Origin: Pseudomonas monsensis
GTDB lineage: Bacteria; Pseudomonadota; Gammaproteobacteria; Pseudomonadales; Pseudomonadaceae
NCBI RefSeq assembly: GCF_014268495.2
Contig: NZ_CP077087.1
Location: forward strand, 6,064,001 to 6,128,000
Direction: 5' to 3'
DNA length: 64,000 nucleotides
The translations under genes were made by a program, and so were the position numbers. The first letter of the stretch is position 1. Every line of letters starts with the position of its first letter. The notes beneath the pieces are model-generated. The model was not told the DNA's origin. It ran no database searches and worked only from the letters and a program-made list of their open reading frames with translations. This document shows positions 43,556-53,290 of this stretch, piece after piece.

Positions 43556-45553
43556 TTAGCTATACACCCGGCCAAGAAGCTGCCGATGGCTTTCAAACTG
43601 ATCAAGCACATCGCGTGTGATCTGATCCTGCGTGAAGCCCATCAGGTCGTAGTCCTGACTGCCGTTGTGCAGATACACCTCGGCGCGGTAGTAACGCTGG
43701 CGCGCCTCATCGGACTGAGCCGATTCGGTCGGGGTCGCGAGGTAGCCGTCCAGGCTCACTTCGTAGACGAAAGGGTTGCCCTCTTCCATCTCGACACGCA
43801 CGCCCATGCAACGCTTGGATTTACCCAGCAGTGTCTGCACTTCCAGACCCTGAACACGCATTTGAGCGGCCGCGTCTTCCAGCGCCGGGCTGACCTGCTT
43901 GTCCATGAAGCGTTGCACCACCGATTGGCTCGGCTGCAGATCCAGCTGCGTCAGACGCTCACTGAAACCACGACGACCGCGCTCAGCCAGTTGCGCCTGC
44001 TCCTGTTCGATCTGCACGTCCTGACGCATCGCCTTGTGCAGGCCGAACATGAAGAACACCAGCACCACCGAGAACGGCAGACCGGCCAGCACCACCATGG
44101 TTTGCATGGCTTCGAAGTTACCGGCGAACAGCAGACCGATGGTCACCAGCGTGATCACCACCGACCAGAAGATCCGCAGCCAGTGCGGCGCATCTTCGTC
44201 GACGTTGCCGCCCTTGCAGGACAGATTCGCCATCATCACCGCGCCGGAGTCGGCCGGGGTCAGGAACAGCACGAAACCGACAAAGATCGACACACCGATG
44301 ACGACTTTCGACGCCGGGTAGTGTTCCAGCAATTGATAAATCGCCATCGACGGCTGTTCCAGCGCCGTCTTGCCAAGCTCCACCGCCCCCTGGTTCATCA
44401 CCAGATCCAGTGCCGAGTTACCGAAGATCGACAGCCAGGCCAAAGTGAAGCCCAGCGGAATCAGCAGCACACCGGCCACCAGTTCACGCACGGTACGGCC
44501 ACGGGAAATACGCGCGATGAACATGCCAACGAATGGTGCCCAGGAAATCCACCACGCCCAGTAGAACAGAGTCCACAGGCCCAACCAGCGGTCGGACTTG
44601 GCGCTGTCGCCTTCATAGACGTACAGGTCGAAAGTCTTCAGCACCACGCCGTTGAGGTAATCGCCGATGTTCTGCACGAAGCCGTTAAGCAGGTGCAAAG
44701 TCGGGCCAAACAACAGCACGAAAATCAGCAGACCGCTGAACAGCACAATATTCAGGTTGGACAGACGACGGATGCCGTTTTCCACACCCGACACGGCAGC
44801 GATGGTCGCCACGGTGCTCATCACGATGATCACGATCAGCAGGTTAGTGTTGCTGTGTTCCATGCCGAACAGGTTTTCCAGGCCGGAGGACACTTGCAGC
44901 GAACCGATCCCCAGGTTGGTCACCAGACCCAGCAGGGTCACGAACATGCCGAAGCCGTCCACCGCGTGACCGGCCGCGCCTTTGACCCAACGCTCGCCCA
45001 CCAGCGGATACAACGCCGAACGCAGTGCCAACGGCTGGTTATGACGGTAAGCGAAGTACGCCACGGCCAGACCGACCAGCGCGTAGATCGCCCAGCCGTG
45101 CAGGCCCCAGTGCAGGAACGTCAATTGCACCGCCTGACGCGCGGCCATGTTGGTGGCCGCTGCGCCTTCCGGCGGATTGAAGTAGTGGTCCAGCGGCTCG
45201 GACGCGCCGAAGTACAGCAGCGAAATACCGATACCCGACGAGAACAGCATCCCCGCCCAGGCGCCGTAACTGAAATCCGGGGTGTCGTCCTTGCTGCCCA
45301 GTTTGAGTTTGCCGTAGGAAGAAAACGCCAGGCCCACCACAAACACCAGGTAGGCGGCGATCACCACCATGTAGTACCAGCCGAAGCTGCGCGACAACCA
45401 GGCCTGAGCGATACCCAACAATCTGCCGGCCTCTTGCGGGGCGATGATCAGAATGGCGGTCAACAACAGAATCAGCGCGGTAGAGGTGTAGAACACCCAA
45501 CCGTTGACCGTCACCTTCTCGGGCGGGGTCTTTATAAGCGAGGCAGAACTCAT
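43556..45553 (-). CDS. betT: BCCT-family choline transporter
   Basis: The 665-residue membrane protein has about 12 helices, a glycine-rich GMLFSSGIGISLLYFGASEP segment and the trimethylammonium site motif FYWAWWISWAPFVGMF, which is the signature of BCCT carriers. A C-terminal cytoplasmic tail of about 150 residues is typical of BetT, where it senses osmolarity. It imports choline with Na+ or H+. The start at 45553 (MSSASLIK) has GGAG 10 nt upstream. It is divergent from betI across the BetI-type operator. Confidence 0.94.
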   Translation of the reverse strand: MSSASLIKTPPEKVTVNGWVFYTSTALILLLTAILIIAPQEAGRLLGIAQAWLSRSFGWYYMVVIAAYLVFVVGLAFSSYGKLKLGSKDDTPDFSYGAWAGMLFSSGIGISLLYFGASEPLDHYFNPPEGAAATNMAARQAVQLTFLHWGLHGWAIYALVGLAVAYFAYRHNQPLALRSALYPLVGERWVKGAAGHAVDGFGMFVTLLGLVTNLGIGSLQVSSGLENLFGMEHSNTNLLIVIIVMSTVATIAAVSGVENGIRRLSNLNIVLFSGLLIFVLLFGPTLHLLNGFVQNIGDYLNGVVLKTFDLYVYEGDSAKSDRWLGLWTLFYWAWWISWAPFVGMFIARISRGRTVRELVAGVLLIPLGFTLAWLSIFGNSALDLVMNQGAVELGKTALEQPSMAIYQLLEHYPASKVVIGVSIFVGFVLFLTPADSGAVMMANLSCKGGNVDEDAPHWLRIFWSVVITLVTIGLLFAGNFEAMQTMVVLAGLPFSVVLVFFMFGLHKAMRQDVQIEQEQAQLAERGRRGFSERLTQLDLQPSQSVVQRFMDKQVSPALEDAAAQMRVQGLEVQTLLGKSKRCMGVRVEMEEGNPFVYEVSLDGYLATPTESAQSDEARQRYYRAEVYLHNGSQDYDLMGFTQDQITRDVLDQFESHRQLLGRVYS

Positions 45554-45888
45554 GGCACAAATGCTCCAGGCAGTGCGAGAGAAGAACACAAGGCAACACG
45601 GAACCCGACCAATCGGTTAGTTGGCAGCCGACCGGCGGGTGATATAAAGACACCCCGAAAACAGCCCGAACCTGCCGAAATGGCGCTGCGAATCGCTTTC
45701 GTGGCCGAGGTCTGGACGTTCATCCGAAACCTGGCCCTGAGCGTCTTGCCCTTTCAACACGTCCATCGAATCGCGAACCGCGCCATGCCCCACGCAGGTT
45801 TCAAGCATTTTCGGATGTCGGTTTATCGCCATTTACACGTAGGAAAAATCTGTAAATCGCGACGATTTGTCGCAGATCTTATTCTTTG

Positions 45889-45908
45889 TTGATTGAACGT
45901 TCAATCAA
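45889..45908. promoter_or_regulatory. Perfect 20-bp palindrome, BetI operator
   Basis: TTGATTGAACGTTCAATCAA is a perfect palindrome in the 425-bp betT-betI gap, 71 bp before the betI start. The GATTGAACGTTCAATC core is the type bound by BetI. It is placed to control betI-betB-betA and perhaps betT. Confidence 0.88.
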
Positions 45909-45978
45909 AACAAAATAGACTGGCCCTCAATCCGGTAGCCGTTTTTCGTCCACCGGAAGGCCTAAGGAGATGTGCAAG

Positions 45979-46572
45979 ATGCCCAAGGTCGGGATGCAAC
46001 CCATCCGCCGCCAACAACTGATCGAAGCCACGTTGCAGGCGGTCGATCAGGTCGGGATGGGGGACGCCAGCATTGCGCTGATCGCCCGTTTGGCCGGTGT
46101 CTCGAACGGCATCATCAGTCACTACTTTCAGGACAAGAACGGCCTGATTGCCGCCACGATGCGGTATCTGATGAATGTCCTCAGCGAGAACGTCACCGCA
46201 CGCCGTCAGGCGCTGGCAGACAGCAGCCCACGGGCGCATCTGCAGGTGATCATCGAAGGCAACTTCGATGCCAGCCAGGTCAATGGCCCGGCAATGAAAA
46301 CCTGGCTGGCCTTCTGGGCCACCAGCATGCACCAGCCGTCTTTGCACAGGTTGCAGCGGATCAACGATCACCGTCTGTATTCCAACCTGTGCTGCGAGTT
46401 CCGCCGTGTGTTGCCGCTCGAAGATGCGCGCAGCGCCGCGCGAGGACTGGCAGCGTTGATTGACGGTTTGTGGTTGCGCGGCGCTTTGTCGGGAGACGCT
46501 TTCGACACGGCGCAGGCGCAACAGATCGCTTACGAATACATGGATTTCCAATTGGCCAAGAAGGTGAGCTAG
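45979..46572 (+). CDS. betI: BetI, TetR-family repressor of choline oxidation
   Basis: The 197-residue repressor starts MPKVGMQPIRRQQLIEATL and has the TetR HTH in IALIARLAGVSNGIISHYF (residues about 28-46). It represses the bet genes until choline is present. The start at 45979 has GGAG 9 nt upstream and is the family start; a minor ATG three codons earlier overlaps that spacer. It is first in betI-betB-betA. Confidence 0.95.
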   Translation: MPKVGMQPIRRQQLIEATLQAVDQVGMGDASIALIARLAGVSNGIISHYFQDKNGLIAATMRYLMNVLSENVTARRQALADSSPRAHLQVIIEGNFDASQVNGPAMKTWLAFWATSMHQPSLHRLQRINDHRLYSNLCCEFRRVLPLEDARSAARGLAALIDGLWLRGALSGDAFDTAQAQQIAYEYMDFQLAKKVS

Positions 46573-46680
46573 AGCACACAGAAAACGCTCAGCCCCTGAA
46601 CTGTTACCGACCAGCGATGCCACAGCTACATGGCTCACCCGGTGACCAACGCCAACCACTCATGCACTTGCGAGGACACT

Positions 46681-48153
46681 ATGGCCCGTTTCGAACTGCA
46701 AAAACTCTACATTGATGGCGCGTACTCCGACGCTGGCAGCGATGCCACCTTCGAAGCCATCAACCCGGCGAACGGTGAAGTCCTCGCCAACGTGCAACGT
46801 GCGACCAAGGAAGACGTCGAGCGTGCCGTGGTCAGCGCGGAAAAGGGCCAGAAAATCTGGGCAGCGATGACCGCCATGGAGCGTTCGCGCATCCTGCGTC
46901 GTGCCGTCGACATCCTGCGCGAACGCAACGATGAACTGGCCGCGCTGGAAACCCTGGACACCGGTAAAGCCTTCTCCGAAACCAAGTACGTCGACATCGT
47001 TACCGGCGCCGACGTGCTGGAATACTACGCAGGCCTGGTGCCGGCTATCGAAGGCGAGCAGATCCCGCTGCGTGACACGTCTTTCGTCTACACCCGTCGC
47101 GAGCCGCTGGGCGTAGTCGCCGGTATCGGCGCGTGGAACTACCCGATCCAGATCGCTCTGTGGAAATCCGCACCAGCCCTGGCGGCCGGTAACGCGATGA
47201 TCTTCAAGCCAAGCGAAGTCACCTCGCTGACCACCCTGAAACTGGCCGAAATCTACACCGAAGCCGGCCTGCCCAACGGCGTGTTCAACGTGCTGACCGG
47301 CAGCGGCCGTGAAGTCGGCACCTGGCTGACCGAGCATCCGCGCATCGAGAAAGTCTCCTTCACCGGCGGCACCGACACCGGCAAGAAAGTCATGGCCAGC
47401 GCTTCGGCTTCGTCGCTGAAAGACGTGACCATGGAACTGGGCGGCAAATCGCCGTTGATCATCTGCGACGACGCCGACCTGGATCGCGCCGCCGACACCG
47501 CAATGATGGCCAACTTCTACAGCTCCGGTCAGGTCTGCACCAACGGCACTCGCGTGTTCGTACCGAGCCACCTGAAAGCCGCTTTCGAAGCCAAGATCGT
47601 CGAGCGCGTAGCGCGCATCCGCATCGGCAACCCGGAAGACGAAAACACCAACTTTGGCCCGCTGGTCAGCTTCGCCCACATGGAAAGCGTGCTGGGTTAC
47701 ATCGCCAAGGGTAAAGAAGAAGGTGCCCGCGTCCTGTGCGGCGGCGAGCGTCTGACCGACGGCGAGTTCGCCAAAGGCGCTTTCGTTGCACCGACCGTGT
47801 TCACCGATTGCACCGACGAGATGACCATCGTCCGTGAAGAAATCTTTGGCCCGGTGATGGCGATCCTCTCCTACGAGACCGAAGAAGAAGTGATCCGCCG
47901 CGCCAACGACACCGACTTCGGCCTGGCCGCCGGTATCGTGACCAAAGACCTGAACCGCGCGCACCGCGTGATTCATCAGCTGGAAGCCGGTATCTGCTGG
48001 ATCAACGCCTGGGGCGAGTCCGACGCGAAAATGCCGGTGGGCGGTTACAAGCAGTCGGGCGTGGGCCGTGAAAACGGCATCAGCTCGCTGACCAACTACA
48101 CACGCATCAAATCGGTACAGGTCGAGCTGGGCGATTACGTCTCGGTGTTCTGA
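46681..48153 (+). CDS. betB: Betaine aldehyde dehydrogenase
   Basis: The 490-residue aldehyde dehydrogenase starts MARFELQKLYIDGAYSDAG. Catalytic Glu is in TMELGGKSPL (about 252) and Cys in SGQVCTNGTRV (about 286), with GIGAWNYPIQIA for NAD binding. It oxidises betaine aldehyde to glycine betaine. The start at 46681 is preferred over the upstream ATG at 46630. Confidence 0.97.
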   Translation: MARFELQKLYIDGAYSDAGSDATFEAINPANGEVLANVQRATKEDVERAVVSAEKGQKIWAAMTAMERSRILRRAVDILRERNDELAALETLDTGKAFSETKYVDIVTGADVLEYYAGLVPAIEGEQIPLRDTSFVYTRREPLGVVAGIGAWNYPIQIALWKSAPALAAGNAMIFKPSEVTSLTTLKLAEIYTEAGLPNGVFNVLTGSGREVGTWLTEHPRIEKVSFTGGTDTGKKVMASASASSLKDVTMELGGKSPLIICDDADLDRAADTAMMANFYSSGQVCTNGTRVFVPSHLKAAFEAKIVERVARIRIGNPEDENTNFGPLVSFAHMESVLGYIAKGKEEGARVLCGGERLTDGEFAKGAFVAPTVFTDCTDEMTIVREEIFGPVMAILSYETEEEVIRRANDTDFGLAAGIVTKDLNRAHRVIHQLEAGICWINAWGESDAKMPVGGYKQSGVGRENGISSLTNYTRIKSVQVELGDYVSVF

Positions 48154-48301
48154 TCAGCTAGCTGATCAGCTGCAAGCGGCAAGTTTCAAGCTGCAAGTAA
48201 AAGCAGTTTGGGGTTGCCGCCCTCCCCGATTTCGAAGCCACAGCTCGCTGCTTTTTCTTGCAGCTTGAAGCTTGTGGCTTGTAGCTCCCCCAGGAGAACT
48301 T

Positions 48302-50005
48302 ATGACTCAAGAATACGACTACATCATCATAGGGGCCGGTTCTGCAGGTAACACACTTGCGACCCGTCTGACTGAAGACGCAGGCGTCACCGTTCTGCTG
48401 CTCGAAGCCGGCGGTCCGGACTATCGTTTCGACTTCCGCACGCAAATGCCGGCTGCCCTGGCGTTCCCGCTGCAGGGTCGTCGCTACAACTGGGCTTACG
48501 AAACCGATCCAGAGCCACACATGGACGGTCGCCGGATGGAATGCGGTCGCGGCAAAGGCCTCGGCGGCTCCTCGCTGATCAACGGCATGTGCTACATCCG
48601 TGGCAACGCGATGGACTACGACGGCTGGGCGAAACTGCCAGGCCTGGAAGACTGGTCGTACCTCGACTGCCTGCCGTACTTCCGCAAAGCGGAAACCCGC
48701 GACATCGGCCCGAACGACTACCACGGTGGCGACGGTCCGGTCAGCGTGACCACACCGAAGGCCGGCAACAACCCGCTGTTCCACGCCATGGTTGAAGCCG
48801 GCGTGCAGGCCGGTTACCCGCGCACCGAAGACTTGAACGGCTACCAGCAGGAAGGCTTCGGCCCGATGGACCGCACCGTGACGCCGAACGGCCGTCGTGC
48901 TTCCACCGCCCGTGGCTACCTCGACGTCGCCAAGAAGCGTTCGACCCTGACCATCGTCACCCACGCCCTGACCGACAAGATCCTGTTCGAAGGCAAGCGT
49001 GCGGTCGGCGTGCGTTACCTGGTCGGTTCGGCTGAAGAACGCGTTGAAGTCAAAGCACGCAAGGAAGTCCTGCTGTGCTCCGGCGCCATCGCTTCGCCGC
49101 AGATTCTGCAGCGTTCCGGCGTCGGCCCGGCGAAACTGCTGGAAAGCCTCGACATCCCGGTCGTTCATGACCTGCCAGGCGTCGGTGAAAACCTGCAGGA
49201 TCACCTCGAGCTGTACCTGCAATACGCTTGCACTCAACCGGTTTCGCTGTACCCGTCGCTGCTCTGGTACAACCAGCCGGCCATCGGTGCCGAGTGGCTG
49301 TTCAACGGCACCGGCATCGGCGCCAGTAACCAGTTCGAAGCCGGCGGTTTCATCCGTACTCGCGAAGAGTTCGAATGGCCGAACATCCAGTACCACTTCC
49401 TGCCGGTGGCGATTAACTACAACGGCAGCAACGGTGTGAAAGAGCACGGTTTCCAGGCACACATGGGTTCCATGCGTTCGCCGAGCCGTGGTCGCATCCA
49501 GGTCAAATCCAAGGATCCGCGCCAGCACCCGAGCATCCTGTTCAACTACATGGCCACCGAGCAGGACTGGCAGGAATTCCGTGACGGCATCCGCCTGACC
49601 CGCGAAATCATGCAGCAGCCGGCACTGGACGCCTTCCGTGGTCGCGAAATCAGCCCGGGCATCGACGTGCAAACCGATGAGCAGCTCGACAAGTTCATCC
49701 GCGAGCACGCCGAAACCGCGTTCCACCCGTCCTGCTCGTGCAAGATGGGCACCGACGACATGGCCGTCGTGGATGGCGAAGGTCGCGTGCACGGCATGCA
49801 GAGCCTGCGTGTGGTCGATGCCTCGATCATGCCGATCATTACCACCGGCAACCTCAACGCGCCGACGATCATGATGGCCGAGAAAATCGCCGACAAGATC
49901 CGTGGCCGCAAACCACTGCCGCGCAGCAACGCGCCGTACTACGTTGCGGGCGATGCGCCGGTGAAGGGCAAGCCGATGCGTGATATCACGCCTGTTGCTC
50001 AGTAA
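48302..50005 (+). CDS. betA: Choline dehydrogenase
   Basis: The 567-residue GMC flavoprotein starts MTQEYDYIIIGAGSAGNTLATR after CAGGAG. The FAD motif GAGSAGNTLA, the GGSSLINGMCYIRG signature and the active-site His in HPSCSCKMGTDD are all present. It oxidises choline to betaine aldehyde at the membrane. It is last in betIBA, separated from betB by 148 bp that holds an AGCTGCAAGCNNCAAGCTGCAAG-like imperfect repeat. Confidence 0.97.
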   Translation: MTQEYDYIIIGAGSAGNTLATRLTEDAGVTVLLLEAGGPDYRFDFRTQMPAALAFPLQGRRYNWAYETDPEPHMDGRRMECGRGKGLGGSSLINGMCYIRGNAMDYDGWAKLPGLEDWSYLDCLPYFRKAETRDIGPNDYHGGDGPVSVTTPKAGNNPLFHAMVEAGVQAGYPRTEDLNGYQQEGFGPMDRTVTPNGRRASTARGYLDVAKKRSTLTIVTHALTDKILFEGKRAVGVRYLVGSAEERVEVKARKEVLLCSGAIASPQILQRSGVGPAKLLESLDIPVVHDLPGVGENLQDHLELYLQYACTQPVSLYPSLLWYNQPAIGAEWLFNGTGIGASNQFEAGGFIRTREEFEWPNIQYHFLPVAINYNGSNGVKEHGFQAHMGSMRSPSRGRIQVKSKDPRQHPSILFNYMATEQDWQEFRDGIRLTREIMQQPALDAFRGREISPGIDVQTDEQLDKFIREHAETAFHPSCSCKMGTDDMAVVDGEGRVHGMQSLRVVDASIMPIITTGNLNAPTIMMAEKIADKIRGRKPLPRSNAPYYVAGDAPVKGKPMRDITPVAQ

Positions 50006-50027
50006 GTCGTAATACCGCGTCAAGGCT

Positions 50028-50118
50028 GATCGCTGGCAAGCCAGCTCCCACAGGGTTTTGTGTCGTTCACAGAAATTGTGTTCACCAAAAACCTGTGGGA
50101 GCCTGGCTTGCCAGCGAT
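50028..50118. repeat. Inverted REP pair, second subtype
   Basis: GATCGCTGGCAAGCCAGCTC faces GGGAGCCTGGCTTGCCAGCG downstream of betA. One copy has a single-base change in the stem. Confidence 0.85.
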
Positions 50119-50287
50119 GAGGCCTGGCCATTCAGCACAAATCCCCCCGCTGCACAGTAAATCCCCCTACACCCCCTCTTCACTTGATCCTACCCCCACG
50201 CAGGCCTACTCTAGACCTCGCGCAATCGTTTCACCCCTCCCCGCCGAATCGCTGCACCCCGCAACTCCATAACAAGGAGGTTCCCGA

Positions 50288-51730
50288 ATGTTCGATTTCC
50301 ACCCCCAGCTCAAGCAGCGCTTCGCTGCCTTGCGCACGGGCGCCGAGTTCTTTTCCCTGCGGTATGTACGCGAGTCCGGCCAATACCTGTCGGTGCGCAA
50401 GAACGTCGCCGAGCCGCCGAGCCTGAGCCGCGACGAAGGCGCGATGCTCACCGTGCGCGTCAACGGGGTCGAGGCCTATGCCGCCACCAACGACCTGTCG
50501 CAGCAAGGCCTGCAAGCCGCCCTTGAACGCGCCGAGCAACAGGCCCGGCGGCTCAAGCCCCACGCCTTGCTCGACCTGCGCGATCAGCCGGTGTCGAGCG
50601 ACCGCGCCGACTACTTTTCGCCCAATCTCGAACAACCCTTCCCGTCCCTGAGCGAATGCTTCGAGCTGCTCGGCGCGGAATCCGCCTCGGTGCCCAAGGA
50701 TGAGCGCCTGGTGAACTGGCAAGTGAGCATCGGCATTACCCATGTCGAGCAGATCTACCTGAGCAGCGCCGGTGCCGAATTGCGCCAGGCCCAGCGTTTC
50801 GTCTACCCGAGCCTCGATGTCACTGCCTACGACGGCAACGACAGCCAGACCCGCAGCCTCGGCCGCGAGAACTTCGGCCAGCAGGGTGGCGCCGATGTGA
50901 TCAGCCGTTGCGGTCTGGTCGGCGCCGGCCCGCAAGTGGCGGATCAGGCCCTGCAACTGCTGCTCGCGCCGAACACTCCGCAAGGCCCGCGCGACCTGCT
51001 GCTGATGCCGGATCAGATGATGCTGCAGATCCACGAGTCCATCGGTCACCCGCTGGAGCTGGACCGCATCCTCGGTGACGAGCGCAATTACGCCGGCACC
51101 AGTTTCGTCAAAACCAGCGACTTCGGCAGCCTGCAATACGGTTCGAAATTACTTAACGTGACCTTCGATCCGGGCATTCCCGAAGAGCTCGCCAGCTACG
51201 GCCATGACGACGACGGCACGGCGGCAAGCAAACAGTTCCTGATTCGCGATGGTTTGCTGCTGCGTCCTCTGGGCGGTGCACTGTCGCAATTTCGCGCCGG
51301 TCTCGACGGCGTCGCCAACAGCCGTGCCTGTGGCTGGAACCGCCCGCCGATCGACCGCATGGCCAACCTCAATATCGAGCCGGGCGATCAGCCACTGAAC
51401 AAACTGATCGAAGGCATCGAGCACGGCATCCTGATGAGCACCAACCGCTCCTGGTCGATCGACGATGCGCGCAACAAATTCCAGTTCGGCTGCGAGTGGG
51501 GCCAGTTGATCGAAAACGGCGAACTCAAAGGCGTGGTGAAAAACCCGAACTACCGGGCGATTTCCGCGCATTTCTGGAAGAGCCTGCGCGCCGTCGGCGA
51601 TGCCAACACCGTCAAGGTGCTGGGCACACCGAACTGCGGCAAGGGTGAACCGAACCAGGTGATTCGCGTCGGCCACGCTTCGCCGGCCTGCGTATTCAGC
51701 AACGTTGATGTGTTTGGGGGAGACGCCTGA
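50288..51730 (+). CDS. TldD-like metalloprotease subunit
   Basis: The 480-residue protein is a TldD/PmbA-family peptidase with the metal-binding motif HESIGHPLELD near residue 250 (HExxxH, as HEGVGH in E. coli TldD). Conserved TldD features YGHDDDGTAA, ANSRACGW and NRSWSIDD are also present. In the family, TldD and TldE form a heterodimer that digests unfolded peptides and matures some RiPPs such as microcin B17. It is followed at a 1-bp overlap by its TldE-like partner. The pair sits downstream of bet genes with its own promoter region. Confidence 0.88.
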   Translation: MFDFHPQLKQRFAALRTGAEFFSLRYVRESGQYLSVRKNVAEPPSLSRDEGAMLTVRVNGVEAYAATNDLSQQGLQAALERAEQQARRLKPHALLDLRDQPVSSDRADYFSPNLEQPFPSLSECFELLGAESASVPKDERLVNWQVSIGITHVEQIYLSSAGAELRQAQRFVYPSLDVTAYDGNDSQTRSLGRENFGQQGGADVISRCGLVGAGPQVADQALQLLLAPNTPQGPRDLLLMPDQMMLQIHESIGHPLELDRILGDERNYAGTSFVKTSDFGSLQYGSKLLNVTFDPGIPEELASYGHDDDGTAASKQFLIRDGLLLRPLGGALSQFRAGLDGVANSRACGWNRPPIDRMANLNIEPGDQPLNKLIEGIEHGILMSTNRSWSIDDARNKFQFGCEWGQLIENGELKGVVKNPNYRAISAHFWKSLRAVGDANTVKVLGTPNCGKGEPNQVIRVGHASPACVFSNVDVFGGDA

Positions 51731-53067
51731 TGAGCATTTCGAAGAGTCAGTCCGACGCCTTCAAGGTCATGGTCAATTGGCTGCGCGACAGCGTGCGCGA
51801 GCCGGAACAATTCACCCTCAGCTTCGCCGCCGAGTCCTCGGCATTCGTGCGTTTCAATCACGCCAAGGTGCGGCAGGCCGGGCAAGTGCAGCAGGCCAAT
51901 ATCGTCCTGAAGCTGATCAACGATGGCCGCCACGCCGATCTGCAAATCACCCTGTCCGGCGATCAGGAAGCCGACCTGCAACGCCTCGCCGAGGGCCTGC
52001 ATCAATTGCGCGAAACGTTGCCGTTGCTGCCGCAGGATCCGTACCTGTTGCTCAACCACAACGGTTGGCAGAGCGAGAACGTGCAGGAACATCCGCTACC
52101 GGACACCGAGCAGGTGGTCGAGGAAATCTGCACCGCCGCTGAAGGTCTGGATCTGGTCGGCTTCTACGCCGCCGGTCCCATCAGCCGCGGTTTCGCCAGT
52201 TCGTCGGGGGCGTTCGGCTGGCACCAGGCCAACAGCTTCAACTTCGATTTCAGCCTGTTTCACGACAATGGCGAAGCGGTGAAGGCCAGCTACGCCGGGC
52301 ATGACTGGAGCAGTGAAGGGTTCGCCAGACGCTTCCAGCAGGCCCGCGAGCAACTGGCATTTCTCGGCCGCCCGTTGCGCACGCTGGCGCCGGGGCAGTA
52401 CCGCGCGTATCTGGCACCGGCGGCGCTGGAAGAAATCATGGGCATGTTGAGCTGGGGCGGTTTCTCGGCGCAGTCGATTGCCAGCAAAAGCAGTCCGCTG
52501 CAAAAACTGTATGTCGGCGATCAGACGTTCAGTCCGCTGGTGTCGCTGGACGAGAAAGTCAGCGAATCGTTGAGCCCGGCGTTTTCCGGCGAGGGTTATC
52601 CGCGCAGTGATTTGCGGCTGATCGTCGACGGCAAGGCGGGCGATCAACTGGTCGGCTCGCGCAGTGCGGCGGAATACGGCCTGACCGCCAATGGCGCCAG
52701 CGGCGGCGAATCACCGAGTGCGCTGAACATGGCGGCGGGGAACCTGACGCAGGCAGAGATTCTCAAGCAGTTGGGCACCGGGCTGTACATCAGCAACCTG
52801 TGGTACCTGAACTTCTCCGATCAACCAGCGGCGCGCTTGACCGGCATGACCCGGTTTGCCACCTTCTGGGTCGAGAACGGCGAGATCCAGGCGCCGGTCA
52901 GCACCATGCGTTTCGACGACAGCGCCTACAGCCTGCTGGGTTCGCAGCTGGAAGCGTTGACCGCCGAGCGTGAGTTGCTGCTGTCGGCGAGTACGTACAG
53001 CCAGCGCAATACTTCGTCGGCGTTGCTGCCGGGGGCGCTGGTCAGCCGACTGACCCTAACCCTGTAA
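51730..53067 (+). CDS. TldE/PmbA-like subunit
   Basis: The 445-residue protein belongs to the same fold but lacks the HExxxH motif, as TldE does. Conserved segments are AESSAFVRFNHAKVRQAG near the start and GASGGESPSALNM and GLYISNLWYLNFSDQP near the C-terminus. It should form a heterodimer with the preceding TldD-like protein; starts and stops overlap (TGATG). The cognate peptide substrate is unknown and no precursor peptide gene is seen next to it. Confidence 0.88.
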   Translation: MSISKSQSDAFKVMVNWLRDSVREPEQFTLSFAAESSAFVRFNHAKVRQAGQVQQANIVLKLINDGRHADLQITLSGDQEADLQRLAEGLHQLRETLPLLPQDPYLLLNHNGWQSENVQEHPLPDTEQVVEEICTAAEGLDLVGFYAAGPISRGFASSSGAFGWHQANSFNFDFSLFHDNGEAVKASYAGHDWSSEGFARRFQQAREQLAFLGRPLRTLAPGQYRAYLAPAALEEIMGMLSWGGFSAQSIASKSSPLQKLYVGDQTFSPLVSLDEKVSESLSPAFSGEGYPRSDLRLIVDGKAGDQLVGSRSAAEYGLTANGASGGESPSALNMAAGNLTQAEILKQLGTGLYISNLWYLNFSDQPAARLTGMTRFATFWVENGEIQAPVSTMRFDDSAYSLLGSQLEALTAERELLLSASTYSQRNTSSALLPGALVSRLTLTL

Positions 53068-53107
53068 ACACGCTATTCCCCAATACACGGGGGCTTGAGT
53101 ACAAGGC

Positions 53108-53245
53108 CCTGTGGCGAGGGGATTTATCCCCGTTGGGGTGCGCAGCGCCCCCTATATCCCCCACCTCGGTGAATCAGGTGGATCGCAACCCACCTTCTCA
53201 GGGCCGCTGCGCGACCCAACGGGGATAAATCCCCTCGCCACAGGG
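53108..53245. repeat. Large REP-like inverted repeat
   Basis: CCTGTGGCGAGGGGATTTATCC and its inverse GGATAAATCCCCTCGCCACAGG flank a spacer with GGGGTGCGCAGCGCCCC and GCTGCGCGACCCAACGGGG that can fold further. It is the same type as 14233 and 54737. Confidence 0.88.
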
Positions 53246-53290
53246 TTTCAGTCAGAACAGAAATTTCGGATAACACCAACAAGAGGTTCC

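Noticed and set aside
43367..45892. 841-codon + strand frame over betT
   Set aside because: It is rich in Gln/His/Arg, antisense to a clear BCCT gene, and runs through intergenic repeats.
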